A DNA stretch of 64,000 bases, from NCBI GenBank assembly GCA_948474755.1, contig CAOLHI010000413.1, positions 1 to 64,000 of the forward strand. Direction: 5' to 3'. The DNA comes from Ctenosaura bakeri. Lineage: Eukaryota; Chordata; Lepidosauria; Squamata; Iguanidae. Under the pieces are notes generated by a model, which made no database searches, was not told where the DNA came from, and was given only the letters and a program-made list of their open reading frames with translations. Shown here one piece after another: positions 1-12,430 of this stretch; positions within the stretch are counted from its first letter, which is position 1, and each line of letters begins with the position of its first letter. Both the position numbers and the translations under genes were made by a program.

Positions 1-119
1 TTTTGTCTGTCCTGATTCTGGCACCATTCAATGGATTTGATTTATATCCCACCTTTCTTCCAAAACTGGAACTCAGCAAATCACCCAACTTCATTAATAA
101 GTTTAGATTCTCATCTTAT

Positions 120-560
120 GAGACATGCTTAGTTTTATACACCTTCATCACATCCCCCCTCATTCCTTTTTTTCCTAAGAAAAGGCCCCCAGTATGTATA
201 TGCTCCTGCTTTTGATCATATTGGCTGCCCTGTTCTACACATTGTCCTTCTTCACAATGTACATTTTTCAGTCTGGTGATCAGAACTGTACATAATTTTC
301 CAACTGTGGTCATACAACAGATTTGTATAACAGTATTTTGACATTAGCAGTTCTGTCTTCTTAAGGATCCCCAACATGGTATCTATCTTTTCCACAGCAG
401 CTACACACAGCATTGATGCTGCACTGAGCTCTCCACCACAACTCCAGGAGTTCCTTCCCAGTCAGTCACTCTCAGCCCAGACTCCATTCATCATGATTTA
501 CAAGGTGGACCAAACAAGAAGGCTACCAAAGACACTAAGCTAAAAGTGTACAGGATCTTG
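120..560 (-). repeat. Old CR1/L3-like LINE fragment
   Basis: Read on the minus strand, the order of phrases matches the 3' part of ancient CR1/L3 retroposons: the 'gatcagaactgtacataat' stretch corresponds to the usual 'cagaactggacacagtact', followed by the 'ccaactgtggtcata' and 'aggatcccca' blocks. It is strongly diverged and has no usable reading frame. It lies in TBC1D20 intron 5. Assigned by pattern memory only. Confidence 0.45.
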
Positions 561-1849
561 GCCAGTGTATAGACATCCTCTGCTTTTCAATGGTCCACTT
601 TTCTACAATCTGCTCTTTCAACCTTTTTTCCAATTACAGCCAGAACCCATACATTTGATACACAGTCGACTCTTGACTACATGTACTAATTGAAAATGGT
701 CAAAAGAGAAGATCATGGAAAAGCAACCATGCACTGCTTTTTCTTCCTTCCCTGCAGTACTCTTTGTTCCAGCAGCTTGGCTGGACAGAAAAGGAGGCAC
801 TCAGGTGAGCAGAGAGGAGGAAGAGCAGTAAGCAAAATGCCAGTGCACCTGACGAGTTTCCACCTTCCTCTTCTCTCTGCATCTGAGGAGTTGCCTTGTC
901 GGTGTGTGTGGGTGTGAATGTACGTGTGTAAGGTGTGGTTGTGTGAGGAAGAGAGTGAGAGAGTGTCCCTAGCAATGCTTTTCAACTGGACGGCAGCCAC
1001 AGATCTTCCATCCTCCCCTACCTCTGCCTCTTGGCTTTTTGGATGCTGAACAAATCCAAAGGAGGGCAACCCAGCCATGGTGTAAAAACACAGAAATTGG
1101 GGGGGGAGGCAAGAGGGGTCAGGCTGCCAGTCTTTCTGTCTGCCTGTCTGTCTTTTTTTCACAGTCTAAAAAAACCCAGTAGGTTCCACTTTTCAATGAT
1201 TTCTACTTTTGATAGTGTTCTTGTACCTAACCTGTTGAATAAATGGGGGACACCGACATTTACACTGCAGACGCCATAACACAGAGCCATAAGAAGCTGC
1301 CTTATACTAACAATTGGCCCCCTGTCCCATCTAGCCCAGCACAGTCAACTTTGACAGACAGTGGCTCTCCAGGATTCCAGGAAGGATTTATTCCTAGCCC
1401 TACTCTGAAATCTCTGGTACTGGCTGGAGGGCTCTCATCCAATTATTTTTCAGCCCACTTTTGCTTAGATGAGACAATATCAGTGCACTCAGGGTGGTAT
1501 AATTAGATTTAGACTTAGAAATAACCTCCTGATTTAAAGAGCAGTTTAGGAACAATGCAACCCCCTAAAGGGGGTTGTGACATCTTCTTCCTTGGAACCA
1601 ACCAAGACTGAATACATAGCAACTATGAAATATGCTTTGTGACGTCCTATAACAAGACCTGAAGGTCTAGAAACTCAAAAAAAAAAAAAAATTCACAACT
1701 TTATCCATGCTCCACTTTTTTAAAGGATGCTCTCTGAAGGACACTGCAAAACCATAACAAGTAAGCACACCAGATGAGCTACAAAGAAGGACTTCCCAAG
1801 AGTATTTTCTCATCAGATGGGTTACAGAAAGCACATCAGCTTCACCTAC
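561..1849. other. TBC1D20 intron 5, part within window
   Basis: No coding exon is seen. At 1283-1410 there is a diverged copy of a reptile repeat with phrases such as 'aagctgccttatac' and 'ggctctccaggattcc'. A run of about 15 A lies near 1677-1691. The remaining TBC1D20 exons (6 onward) must lie to the left of the window. Confidence 0.5.
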
Positions 1850-1951
1850 CTTTGCATGAAGTCATGCAATTCTGGATTCACCTGGTCTATAATGGGCATC
1901 AGGTAGTTCAAGATGTGTTTGGTGTTGTCCATTGTTGGGTCCATAAAATCC
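1850..1951 (-). CDS. TBC1D20: TBC1D20 coding exon 5
   Basis: The exon encodes about residues 171-205, reading DFMDPTMDNTKHILNYLMPI followed by IDQVNPELHDFMQ. This follows directly on exon 4 and is nearly identical to the matching part of vertebrate TBC1D20, inside the TBC GAP domain. On the minus strand the acceptor is TAG before a G that completes the exon 4 arginine codon, and the donor is AG|GTAGGT. Length is 102 bases, entering and leaving in phase 2. It is the last TBC1D20 exon in the window. The transmembrane C-terminus that anchors the protein in the ER is encoded further left and is not visible. Confidence 0.95.
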
Positions 1952-4133
1952 CTACCATGAAACACAGGATTAGGCAAGTAATCATGTAACACTGATGACA
2001 TCACATGTTCCCATTCATTGCCAATGATGAAAAATGCTAAATAGACCAGAACTCAGGAGTCACTAAAGTTGCACTTGATCACGAAAGTAATCAAGGGAAT
2101 GGAGTGTTGCTCAATTCCAACAGCCAGAAGATTTCCTAAAATATTCATAGAGTGATTTCTCAAATTCACAATCATGAGTACAACACCGAGTGTTACAACT
2201 GAAAACACAGAGGCCGTGGAGGTCCACGTTAACAAAAGTAATTCTGTATTTTTAGAAATGGCAAGCCTACCAAGACCTGAGCAGAATAATGTGCAATTCC
2301 CACTGCAGGTTTCACCATGGAGATGATCCCCACAGATCCTGTGAATGCTAAACTCCTGAATGTGCAAAAAGCTTTTGGTTCCTGAAGAAAGTGTGTTTAA
2401 CAGAAAGCTCTGTGTCTAAGCCAAGCAAATTAGCTACTGCACCATGGAATGAAAACATGCTGCAGTTCCAAAAAACAGCCAGCCAGAAGCCTAGCATTTC
2501 TGCACCATGGCCTTCAGAAAGAAAGTCCAACAGGGGCTGGCCACAGAAGAATCTGAAGAAACTTCTCTCTCCCCAGCACACTCTGCAAGTTTCACATGCA
2601 CCCTCAAGCTCAGCAGTGTCTTCTACTATTCAAGAATGGCATGGACGTCATCACTGCCCAAGAGCCCACCAGTAACTTGTTCAGACTTTGCTGAAGAAAG
2701 AGCTTGCAAAGGCCCATTCCCTCCCCGCAACCGCAACAGCTGAATGGAAAGGCGGGTGGGGCAGGAGAAAGGAATGCATAAGGCATTCACTCATTGCCCT
2801 AACGTCTCCTAGTCATTCCTGCTGCCACCCCACTGTACAATAAATCTGCCTTTGGGGTTCATATGTAATTCCCCTCTCACGCACTGCATTTATTGCTATT
2901 TTCATCCCAGCAGACATTTCATCCCTTTATTCTATGTTCTCACTTGTTCTGCCTGGAATATTTTAATCCATCTATTCTGTTTTTCAGCAGCCCAGCTTTA
3001 TCTGCTTCTCTACTCTACCTCTACTAGTCTAAATCTTCAGAGTAGCACAGGCATGGGCAGGTTTCTTTCTTTCTTTCTTTTTTCCTGGAGGGTCACATCC
3101 CCTTGGATCCAACCTTCTGGAGTCTGCACACTAGTGGTGACAGTCCCTGCAAAGATGGGCAGAGGCCAAAGGAAAGGTGGGCAGAATCAAAACTGATGTG
3201 GGCATTATAAGCTCACCAGCTTTTCTGTGTGCACCACACATGAATTCATACATCCCCATCTAGTATTACACACAAAGATGATGCCGCTCTTGTGACAATG
3301 GTGCTTAAAACAAAGGCTTCAGCTGGCCTCAATGTTTTTTTCCAGGCATGGCAGCTGTATTTCCATGTCCTCAGCTTAGATTAAATTATCAGTGTCTTAT
3401 CAAATCACAATCCTACAAATTATGCATCCCAAAAGAGAAATCAGGAAAGCTACAGTGCAGATCCCTGAACAGATCTGCTGCTCTAACTGTAGTCAGTATT
3501 TTGGATGGCACATCCCCAAAGGAAGCAACAAGGATAGTGGAAGCTTCCATAGCCCATGAACTTTTCTCCACTTCAGAAGCCCAGGACAGGCGAGGGAAGG
3601 AGAGAGGGAGGAAGGGAGGTGTGGCATTTTATCAGACAGGAAGACTGGCACACATGCAGAGAATGTGCTCCAGAGAGAAGTGGGTGTGGGGAGGTCGCAG
3701 TTTCACCTCCAAAGTGTCCTTTCTCTCTCAGGGCAGAAAAAAGAGACAGCAGCTGCTAGGAGAGGGAGGAATCTGGGGTTTAACCTTTGCTGGCAGGCTG
3801 CAAACCAAAACCAGGGGAAGCAGAAAAGATCACCAGTTCTAGAATCAGCCCTAGGAACCGCATTGCAACAGTCCAAAGAGGAACACCTTGTAAGGGCTTG
3901 TAAGAAGAAGAAAAGGGAAGCTGCACCTGAAAGAAACACCTGTGGGTACTTCTCTTTATTTGTTTGAATTGCCTTCTTTCTTACTATAAGCAGGTACATA
4001 GCTCTATAGCTGGGTGGCCACTGCTAGAAACAAGGCAATTAGCCCCTGGGTAGCAAAACAACAGTTTCCCTTTGAGACTCCTTTAGCTCTAAGGACTCAA
4101 GTCCTGGGTCTTCACTAACAAAGAAAGGCATAC
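1952..4133. other. TBC1D20 intron 4
   Basis: No recognised exon. At 2053-2740 both strands show moderately long broken reading frames (about 104 and 77 codons on minus, 94 and 78 on plus), which could be a decayed retrocopy, but I cannot name a parent protein. A short TTTC run lies near 3062-3080, and a purine-rich stretch near 3585-3625. Confidence 0.5.
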
Positions 4134-4320
4134 CGGAGATGATGGGTTGAAAGCTTTTCCACCAGAGCTGTTGCCAGTCTCTCTCCAACAACAAGCAGAA
4201 AGGTGACCACAATGTCATGGTAGCCCTGGTAGTAGTGCAGCTGGGGGTTGCGCTGCAAGACCTGCAGGATGCTGTCGATGAGTTCTTCCTGCAGCCCCTC
4301 CCTTTGCTCATCTGGCATCC
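4134..4320 (-). CDS. TBC1D20: TBC1D20 coding exon 4
   Basis: Encodes about residues 109-171, including MPDEQREGLQEELIDSILQV and NPQLHYYQGYHDIVVTFLL. The YYQG segment is TBC motif C. Its glutamine (about residue 140 here, Gln144 in the human protein) is the catalytic glutamine finger of TBC-type GAPs. The acceptor CTGCAG precedes GG-ATG and the donor is CG|GTATGC. Length is 187 bases, phases 1 in and 2 out, consistent with exons 3 and 5. The sequence is almost identical to mammalian TBC1D20 across the whole exon. Confidence 0.96.
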
Positions 4321-6667
4321 CTGCAGAGAGAGCAGCACGAGAGGCTAGCAAGGGAGCGGACAGAAGGCTAATATGCCATTGAAACCTAAACCGTATCAAC
4401 TGGGACTGTTGGATGACCAAGTGGAAAACAGACATGGGAGTTCACTACAATATATGACCACGGCAGCAAGATTAATACACAGGGAAATGGAAAAGTACTA
4501 CAGTTTCAACAAAGGCTAGTTGCTGAAATTGACCGATCTAATAGAAACGACAAACTATCAACATGGACTAGAGAAAAACCATTGAAATCATTTTGAAAGA
4601 TTGTGAATCTTTGATTGTATTTGGCAGAAAAGTGAAAATAAAAGGTTAACTGTAGGTTTTGATAACTATTAGGTTTGATTAACTTGAAGTATATAAGTAG
4701 GATACAACCAGAAAAGTTATCTTATATGGTAAAATGTATAACTGTCATTAAGGAAGTTGGAAGTCAATATTAATTGTACTGTTTGTTATTCTCGTTTCTC
4801 TTTTCTTTGTTCTTCTATGTGTTTATACTGTAAAGTTTGTAATAAAAATGTATTTTAAAAAGTGAGGGTGCAGAGAGGTGTTAAGCTGCAGCCTAACAGC
4901 ATCCTGCACCCTCTTCCTGCCCACACATAAACAGACACATCATGTTTGAATAACCACCACTCCTTCCTCACTTTTTGGCCAGGGAGAGCAACAGAACAGC
5001 CTGACGGCAGAATTAAAAAAGTTATTGATTTAATGTCCTCTCGTTATATATTTGTGAATATGGTGAACAATCCCTTCTTGGTTGAATATGTGAGGCTCAG
5101 CAAGTTTACATGTCAAGTCTAAGCACCCGTTCGCACTACACAATTGTAGCATTCTCATTCCATTTTAACTGCTCTTGCCCCATACTATGAAATCCTTGAA
5201 TTTCCAATTTAGGGAGAGCTATTTTGAATGCTCAGCCAAACAGATCTTATGCCTCACTAGACTACAAATCCCAGGATTCCACAAGATACAGCCATGGCAA
5301 TTACAACTGAATCATAGTGCTATAATTGCATAGTGTGAACTGAAGGTAAGAGACTATTACATTCATTGCTTCCCCTTGTAAGGAAGCTTGGAAGTTTTCA
5401 GTCTGACAGGTTGCCAATCAGCATGGTGGAGCTCCTGAGGTACAGTGAATACTTGTTTCAACCTCTGTCTTAATCAAAAGACTGTCCAATCTTCATTAAA
5501 TATCACTGATGCTCAGGGAAAAAACTATCAGATTTTTGTTGTTGTTTTTACTTTATTACCATGCTTCTTTTTATGTCTTGTTTTATTTTTAAATTATATT
5601 TATACTCTGCCCTAGTACCCATATGGATGAAGAGCAATCCAAAAATGTTGTAAATGAAATAAAAAGTCAATTGTGCAGTGACAGAGCACATGATTGACAT
5701 GCCAAAGGTTCCAGGCTTGGACTGCTTTCTCCAGTTACAAGGGACTCAGACAGCAGCAAGACAGAAAGACCCTGTGTGAGATTTTGAAGAGCTCCGGTTA
5801 GTCACACCAAGCAATAACAGGATCAGATGGGCCCACAATCCAGTTCAGTACAAGTTAGCTTCAAGTGTTCATGTACATATAGCTAACTTGAGTCTCAGTT
5901 ACAAACACAACACATTTTTATTGGTCAATTGTTCTGGGGAAAAGTGCAATTACACTTCTGTGGCCAGATTCCAAGCCTTTCAGCTACAGTTATCTTGGGG
6001 CGATAGTCAGCAAGCGGACTCCTAGCAAGGCGCAAGACTCACTCTTTCACAATGAAAAGCAGGACCAATGCCAGCTGCAAGGGAAGGCACACCATCCTCT
6101 GTATGGGAAGCCTAGCTCTGTACCTGACCTGCTAGCAAAGTGACTCAGCAAACTAAAGGCAAGATAAGATGTGCTTCTTCTTTCTCTTGGGGCTGAGTAG
6201 CAGTCCAGAGTAATGTAAGCAAGAGCCAGAGGAAACCTACACACAGCATCACTGCAGCAACACCACACTGGTTGTGAACAAAAACAATGCAGATGAAGCT
6301 GACAAGGACCTCCCTAAAGAGCTGCATGTTCAGGGCTACCGGGATGTCAGTATGGCAACACCAGCACAAGCAGCATATATAATCTATAAGTGTAAGCCAG
6401 TCAACCATCATGGCTCTTTATCTGGGAGCCTTGGGAACAGTAGTTCTGTTAGAGGGGTCAGGATATCCACCAGAAAGTGTTCAACCTCCCCTGCACAATT
6501 ACAGTTGCCAGGAATTCTTTGGAGGAAACTGCAAGCAAACAATCAACTGCAACTTAACTCAGTTTTGCAGGGCACTCTAAGTGCTTCACAATTACAAACA
6601 GAAATAGGAGATGGCAGTAATTGGGTCTTATGTTTGAAGAAAGGTGAGATATTAAATACATACATAC
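4321..6667. other. TBC1D20 intron 3
   Basis: No exon. About 4450-4862 resembles the AT-rich 3' end of an L1-type LINE, ending in an AATAAA-like signal and an A-rich tail. A diverged relative of the palindromic MITE family lies at about 5125-5345. Remaining sequence is unassigned. Confidence 0.45.
5125..5345. mobile_element. Diverged palindromic MITE relative
   Basis: Begins near 'cgcactacacaattgtagca' and ends near 'gctataattgcatagtgtga', with an inner 'actacaaatcccaggattcc' half. The order of blocks matches the palindromic MITE family found elsewhere in the window, but divergence is much greater, so it is probably an older subfamily. Confidence 0.5.
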
Positions 6668-6748
6668 CTGGAGGGAAGCGACGGAGAGATCGCCTCACAT
6701 CCAACAACACTTGCTGGTAGTCTTTGTTGTTCTCCCGAAGATCCTCTC
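6668..6748 (-). CDS. TBC1D20: TBC1D20 coding exon 3
   Basis: Encodes about residues 82-109, GEDLRENNKDYQQVLLDVRR followed by SLRRFPPG. The LLDVRR segment is TBC motif B (IxxDxxR type). Its second arginine, about residue 101 here, corresponds to human Arg105, the arginine finger that together with the exon 4 glutamine stimulates GTP hydrolysis by Rab1 and Rab2. The acceptor on the minus strand is CTAG before GAGAGG; the donor is CCAG|GTATGT. Length is 81 bases, phase 1 in and 1 out. The stretch before DYQQ is less conserved than the rest. Confidence 0.96.
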
Positions 6749-9350
6749 CTAGCAGAAAGTAAGAGCATTCCAACTTCAGTGTGGTCACAAAGAGGGATCT
6801 GACTCCAAGAAACTCAGCAAAGTGAATATTCAGTAAAGACTTCAGTTTCCGTTGTTAAGGGGACACTAGTACTGGGACAAGGGCAAGAATAGGTTTCTCG
6901 ACAGCTAGACAATGCCAATGTCTCTCAAGTAAAAAAACATACTGCCCTGATGATCTTATCTGATTTCAGAAGCTAAGCATGGCTGCACATGTGTGGTGGG
7001 AGAAGACTACCAAACGCCAGGGACAGCCAAGTAGAACGCTGTCTGACATCCCAGAGAGTCACTGCTGTTAGGACAAGCTCACGATATTTGGCCAAAAGCT
7101 CTGTTGGAGTTGAAAGCCTTTCTTTGTTCCGTATTTTTGGCCATAACAAGTCAGAATATAGATTATTCTTACATTCTAAATTTTGAAGTCTTTGCTGATT
7201 GATTTTAATATGGTTTGATTTGATACGCTCTCTTGATTATGTTATGTGTTTAATCTGCTGTTGTTTCTTGATCCATAAGGAGAGGCAGGTAAGAATGAAC
7301 ATCATTACATTATTTTCTCTCAGGCACAATTGAAATGAATGAGTTTCTGGAGAGAACCCATGTTAAGTTTTCTCTAACATATTATATTAACCAAAATGTT
7401 ATACTAACATGTTCTTAAAACTTTTTCTCCCAGTTGTAGACACAGAATTTCTCTAAAAGACACACCTAGATATCCCACAACATTGGACACTGAAAACATT
7501 TGTGTCATTCAGCTTATTACTTCCCAAGACGTGTTTGTGGAAGCTGTTGAACTTTTCAGGAAATGTTATTGCCCATCTCTCTGATATGTTCCCACCTACC
7601 CTCTGCCCATCCTATAAGTCAGGGGCAGGGAACCTTTTTCAGACCAAGCATGACTGAAGTGACATGTTAGCAGTAGTTAATTCTCTCTGTGGATGTGGAT
7701 GGCAGTTCTGTCATCCATCCCTAGGGACAAGTAAAAATAGTTCTTTGGTATGAACCAGGAAGCAATTCTGACAGAAAGAGATGGTTCATTCCACCTTGTG
7801 TGCACACATGTAGGCAGGTGCACATATAAGAACACACATCAAGTTTCTTCTCCCAGCCACTCCATTTTACCTCCACCACCCCAAGTCAGTTGCCAGTTTT
7901 CTTCTAATAAGTCAAGATTCTGTATCATTCAGTTATTATAGATGTCTGTTTCAGAATTGTTGTTTCTTAGCTTTTTTTAAAATACTTTTTTGTTTAACCT
8001 TAAGTTTATTGATATCTCTGTCTCACGCATGTGTGACACAGATTTGCCTCCAGCTCTGCAAGCATGGGAAAACTTGAATGGCCATTAACATGTGATGATC
8101 ATAAGATTTCAGTCTTTTCTCCCTCAAGGGAAACTGACTCCCCAGAATAACACTGAATCAATGACCAATCAGTGAAGTAAGGAGCGGAAGAGGCTTCATA
8201 CTGCTTTTGCCTCGAGACACACAAGACAAGCAGTATTATTAAGAACATAGTTCAGAACTGGCTGCTTGAAATATTCAGAGTAAATTAAATTGAATAGGAA
8301 GTCACAATACCCAAACACGGCTTGCTGTTGATCTTCTGGATTTCAAATTGGATTTGTGTTTTACTGTGCCCAGGCACTAGAGGATATTCTGGGCCAACAG
8401 AGCAGTTGCAGCAGTAAAACCACATCAGTACAAAAGTTTGAGTTGTGGTGATGGGGATGACTATGAAGCAAGGAAGATGCCGCCATGATGAAACAGCTTA
8501 GATTGGGTAAAGGGGTCAGCCTACTATGGCCAGCAGATGGGCACCAGACACAGGATGTCTGAGTGGAATCTTGCTTTCAGGAAGATTGTGACCCTGAGGC
8601 CAGGGAAAAAAACAAATTGTGATGTTCCATTAAGACAGCAGGTTCAGCTACGAGAGGGAAAATAAAAGGAAGAGAAAGGGAAAGAGGCTAACAGGCAAAG
8701 AGGAGGTCTGGTGTTCAAGGAAAAAGCCCCACCACTCCTAGTTACCCAGGGAAGAGAAGAACAAACATTAAGAACAAATCCTCCTGCCAAGGCCAAAAGA
8801 ATTACAAAATTAAAAACATTCATACAGACATCTGAGTCTGTATGAAAGTGAAACTGCCCAAGAATTCAGAGGGTCAATAAGCCACAGTGTAATGCTTAGA
8901 CATCTCATCTGTTGTTTCAGGAAGGCGTGTGGATACTAGAAACTTGGGCTCCTGCCAAGAAAAAAAAAGGCTTGAACATGACACATTTTGCCTTGTTGCA
9001 TCTTTGCTGAGCAAGCTGCTCAGCACCCGCTATGCTCTCCAATGTATTTCCAATGAAATGTGGGGCCTGAAGCTAAAAAGGACACAGGACTCTGGAGAGC
9101 GTCTGTGTGTGTTTTAAAACTGAAACCATTTCTGGATCTGCTTTTAACAGCATTAAATATGTAACAAGGAGTGGCTCAGTCCACTTACTGAATGCAGGAT
9201 TAGCCGGAGAGAGAGAGAGAGAGAGCTCTATTTACACAAGGAAAATACAAGATGGAAAGTACAAACTACAGTTTTGTTTGTTTTCCATGTGTGTAACAGG
9301 TCCCACACCTTACCCACTCAGGCTCAAAGGTCCCCACAACCCTTCCTCAC
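6749..9350. other. TBC1D20 intron 2
   Basis: No exon seen. A partial 5S-rRNA-derived SINE fragment lies at about 6945-7030. The remainder is AT-leaning single-copy-looking intron with a (GA)n run near 9210-9224. Confidence 0.5.
6945..7030 (+). repeat. 5S-rRNA-derived SINE fragment
   Basis: Contains 'tctgatttcagaagctaagc', which matches the internal control region of 5S rRNA, preceded by a degenerate 'gccctgatgatctta'. Only part of the 5S-like region remains and it is diverged from a functional 5S gene, so it is read as a SINE remnant. Confidence 0.55.
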
Positions 9351-9536
9351 CTGGTGGAGGTGGCAGGTCCTCGGTGTTCACATTAAGCAGCTTTGGCCAG
9401 ACTCTGCGGCGAATCTCATCCACCAGGAGACCCCCTTCGCTGATCGCCATGCGCCTGAGGGCAGCCACATCCACAGGGTCACTGTTCAGGGCCAGGAAGA
9501 TCTCAGCTTCTTTCCTTTTTTTCTTTGAATCACAGT
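9351..9536 (-). CDS. TBC1D20: TBC1D20 coding exon 2
   Basis: Encodes about residues 20-82: DCDSKKKRKEAEIFLALNSD, then PVDVAALRRMAISEGGLLVD, then EIRRRVWPKLLNVNTEDLPP. This is the start of the TBC domain; the EIRRxVWPKLL segment is the RxxxW motif A. The acceptor CCACAG precedes ACTGTG and the donor is CCAG|GTGAGG. Length is 186 bases, phase 1 in and 1 out. The lysine-rich start of the exon corresponds to the NAKRKKK region of the human protein; conservation is very high from ALNSDP onward. Confidence 0.96.
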
Positions 9537-9767
9537 CTGTGGAGAGAAAAAAAAAAAAAACAAGTACAGTATAGCCTTAAGAGCAATGTCCCTTACCAAC
9601 AGTAGTGGTCTCGGTTCAGAGGCAAAGGCCATACTGAAACAGGACTTAAACAGATAGCTTCTTAAGCTATAAGGTGTAGGTGGCTCAAAGCCAAGGACTG
9701 TCCACTGGTTGCAACTGTTTTTTCTTCCTGGAAACTCACTGCAAAAAACGGCCAGAACCAACACTCT

Positions 9768-9897
9768 GGCCGTTTCCACACTAGCCTGTTATAGCACTAC
9801 GATTCCACTTTCACATCCTCTGGAATCCTGGGGTTTGCAGTTTCCGGAGGGGCCGGCTGGAATCGTAGCACTATCACAGGCTAGTGTGGAAATGGCC
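9768..9897. mobile_element. Palindromic MITE copy
   Basis: Starts 'ggccgtttccacactag' and ends 'ctagtgtggaaatggcc', so the termini are inverted repeats. The arms also contain the family blocks 'attccactttca' and 'ggaatcctggggtttgcag'. Much of the right arm's inner part is deleted. Confidence 0.85.
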
Positions 9898-10499
9898 CCT
9901 GAGTACCACTGACAAGCTAAAGCTGGGACAAGACAGAAGCCCACTGGCTTGCTTCTGAGGGGGCTGGCTAACCAACCAACCAACCAACCCCTCACTGCTT
10001 TCCAGAGTGGAGTAATTATTTTGTTTCAGAAGAAACCAGATATTGAACCATAAAAGCAACGATGTAACCCTAAACATCCTGGAAGTTAGGAACACTGTTG
10101 CAAGTTACAACAACAACTTTGTGAACTTTTCTGTAGGGCTGATTTCCAGAGAGCTCATTCTATTTTCTGAATGACCTTCTTTATTTGAAAACCATTGTGC
10201 AACAAAAGAACAGCCATTAAGGTCTTCCTTGCAGTTCAGTGTTATCTACAGGATGACCAATAAACCTATATTTAAAGCCACCTCTCAGCTGTTTTCTGGG
10301 AAGCCAAAGAGCTGTCATTCAGGTCAGGCGCCCAAATTCCTAACAACTGCTATTACTGAGCAGCTGACAATTCCCTTCTGGCAACACTCGTCTTAATAAA
10401 GCCACACCAAGAAACGTTACATCACAAAACACTCTTTCCATCTTCATGGAGGTATAACCCCACCCAAATGAATTACACAGCATGTCAAGCCTCCCTCAT

Positions 10500-10595
10500 C
10501 TTGGTATCCACTCAGAAATGCTGGGCTACAACTGCTCTCACCCCAGCCAGCAATCATGCCGGTTGAAGGAGATGGGAGTTGTAGTCCAACACATC
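10500..10595. repeat. Foldback repeat of the 'gggagttgtagtcc' type
   Basis: A 'gctgggctacaactgctctc' half is followed by 'gatgggagttgtagtccaac', an imperfect inverted pair. Similar foldback pairs occur near 16310-16390, 39165-39255 and 44770-44905. I recognise it as a common reptile interspersed repeat but cannot name the family. Confidence 0.45.
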
Positions 10596-11689
10596 CGGGT
10601 TATCTGGGCAATGCCTACATCAGCAATGCCTGTCATTTTAACTGTTAGCCTGTTTATTCTTTTAGAACCATGCCAATTTATCCAGCATTATTACAGCAAA
10701 TCTTTTGAGGGCATTTGACCAGCACACTGATTAGCGAAGGAACACCAAAAAGCTGAACATGCAACACAAGAGACACCTAAGGGACTAAATCTTTTGCAGT
10801 TGCATTGTGACTGCTGCTACACATTGGATCAAAGCCAGGTGATAATCAGCTGATTTGTTTTCCTGTACTAAAACTAAGATTCTTTATCTCTAGATCGAGA
10901 AGAAAATGGCTGCGGGAAGAATCAACCCCTTCTGTGAGCCAAGGATGAGGAAACATGAATGGTTTGTTTGCATTTAGCTGTTTCTTTCATAAGACCTTGC
11001 CCATCCCACTGGGATTCTGTTGCTGAGTCTTAGAATTTAGATGTGGGCAATTCTGCTTTGATGCGTTCGCTTGGCAAGGTTCCTCCTCTTGCTGATTGGA
11101 ATTCTTCAAGTTCTCTGTTGCCACCTGGAGGAAGGCCAAAAGGCTCATCCCTCAAATTATCTGAAACCCTGCAGTTTTCTAGAACACATTAAAAAGGGTC
11201 ATGGGCTCCAGAGCACGTGTTAAGGCTGTTTTGGAATGGAATTTCACAAGCACTTCTCTTCCACAGACTACAGCAGAGGAGGGGAGAGTTAATTCTACTT
11301 GATACAAATGCATCCCAAAATAAGTAGGTCAAGCAAACTGGATGGATGAATGCTGGATTCAAATTCTAAAAATAAGGACTATGAGGTGGCACTGGCCCTG
11401 CTACTTAGGTTGGTTACTCTGACAACTGTAATTTGTAATTGTAATTTGAAGATTGCCTATGGCAAGAAATTTCTCTCCAGGCAAGTCCCCCCCCCACACA
11501 AATATCTCCCTTCCTGTTATATAGCAGCATATGGGATGTCAGCAGGCACAGGAGGATGGCAGGAAAAACACAGATTCTTAACAGAGCAGCAAAGGAATGG
11601 GAGAGAACCCCATGCAAATCCATTTGTGGTCATTATTTTTGTTTTCCTAACATTCAATGGTAAAACTGCCTTTGTACTTTCTTGACTTT

Positions 11690-12430
11690 CTTCAGTAATT
11701 CTTTCAAGTCTAGTAGTATGATGTTATTTGCATATCTTAAATTGTTGATGTTCCTTCTTCCAATTTTCACATCGTGTTCTTAGTCTAATCCTGCTTTACA
11801 TATACATTCAGCATATGAATTAAACATACAGGATGATGAAAATAGCCTTGCCTGACCCCCTTGTCAATTGGTAACCATTCCATTTCTCTGTATTCAGTCC
11901 TAACAGTAGCCTCCTGTCCTGCATATTAGTTACACAACGGGACAATAAATTCTTGTGGCACACCCACTTCTTTAATAGTGAGCCACAGTTTCTCATGCGC
12001 TACACAATCAAAGGCTTTGCCATAATACATAAAGCACAGGCTGATTTTCTTCTGAAATTTTTTGTTGTACTCCATTATCCATCATATCTTTGCAATATGA
12101 TCCCCAGTCCATCTTCCATTCTTGAACCAGCTTGGACATTTGTGATTTTTTGCTCCAACAGGCAGGATTTGACCCACTTGATTGCAGTGATAACTGCAAT
12201 CCCTGGTGCCTCCTTTCTTGGGGACTGGAACGTATATTGAGCATTTCCAATCTGTGAGCCACTGTTTTGTTTTCCATATCTGTTGACAGATTTTAGTTAG
12301 AACTAGAGTAAATTCTGTCTCTGTAGATTGAAACAGCTCTCTTGGTATGCCATCTGTTCCTGGTGATTTACTTCTCCCAGGTGCTCTGAGTGCAGCTTCC
12401 ACTTCACTTTCTAAAACTGGAGGTTCATCC
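11690..12430 (-). mobile_element. BovB (RTE-type) LINE fragment, reverse transcriptase part
   Basis: Minus-strand frames contain typical RTE/BovB reverse transcriptase phrases: SPGTDGIPRELFQ, ICQQIWKTKQWLTDWK, VPVPKKGGTRDCS and NGRWTGDHIAKI, followed in shifted frames by the AYAKAFDCVA-like region (plus-strand 'gctacacaatcaaaggcttt'). Several frameshifts and stops make it inactive. BovB elements are abundant in squamates, which supports the reptile assignment. Confidence 0.8.
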
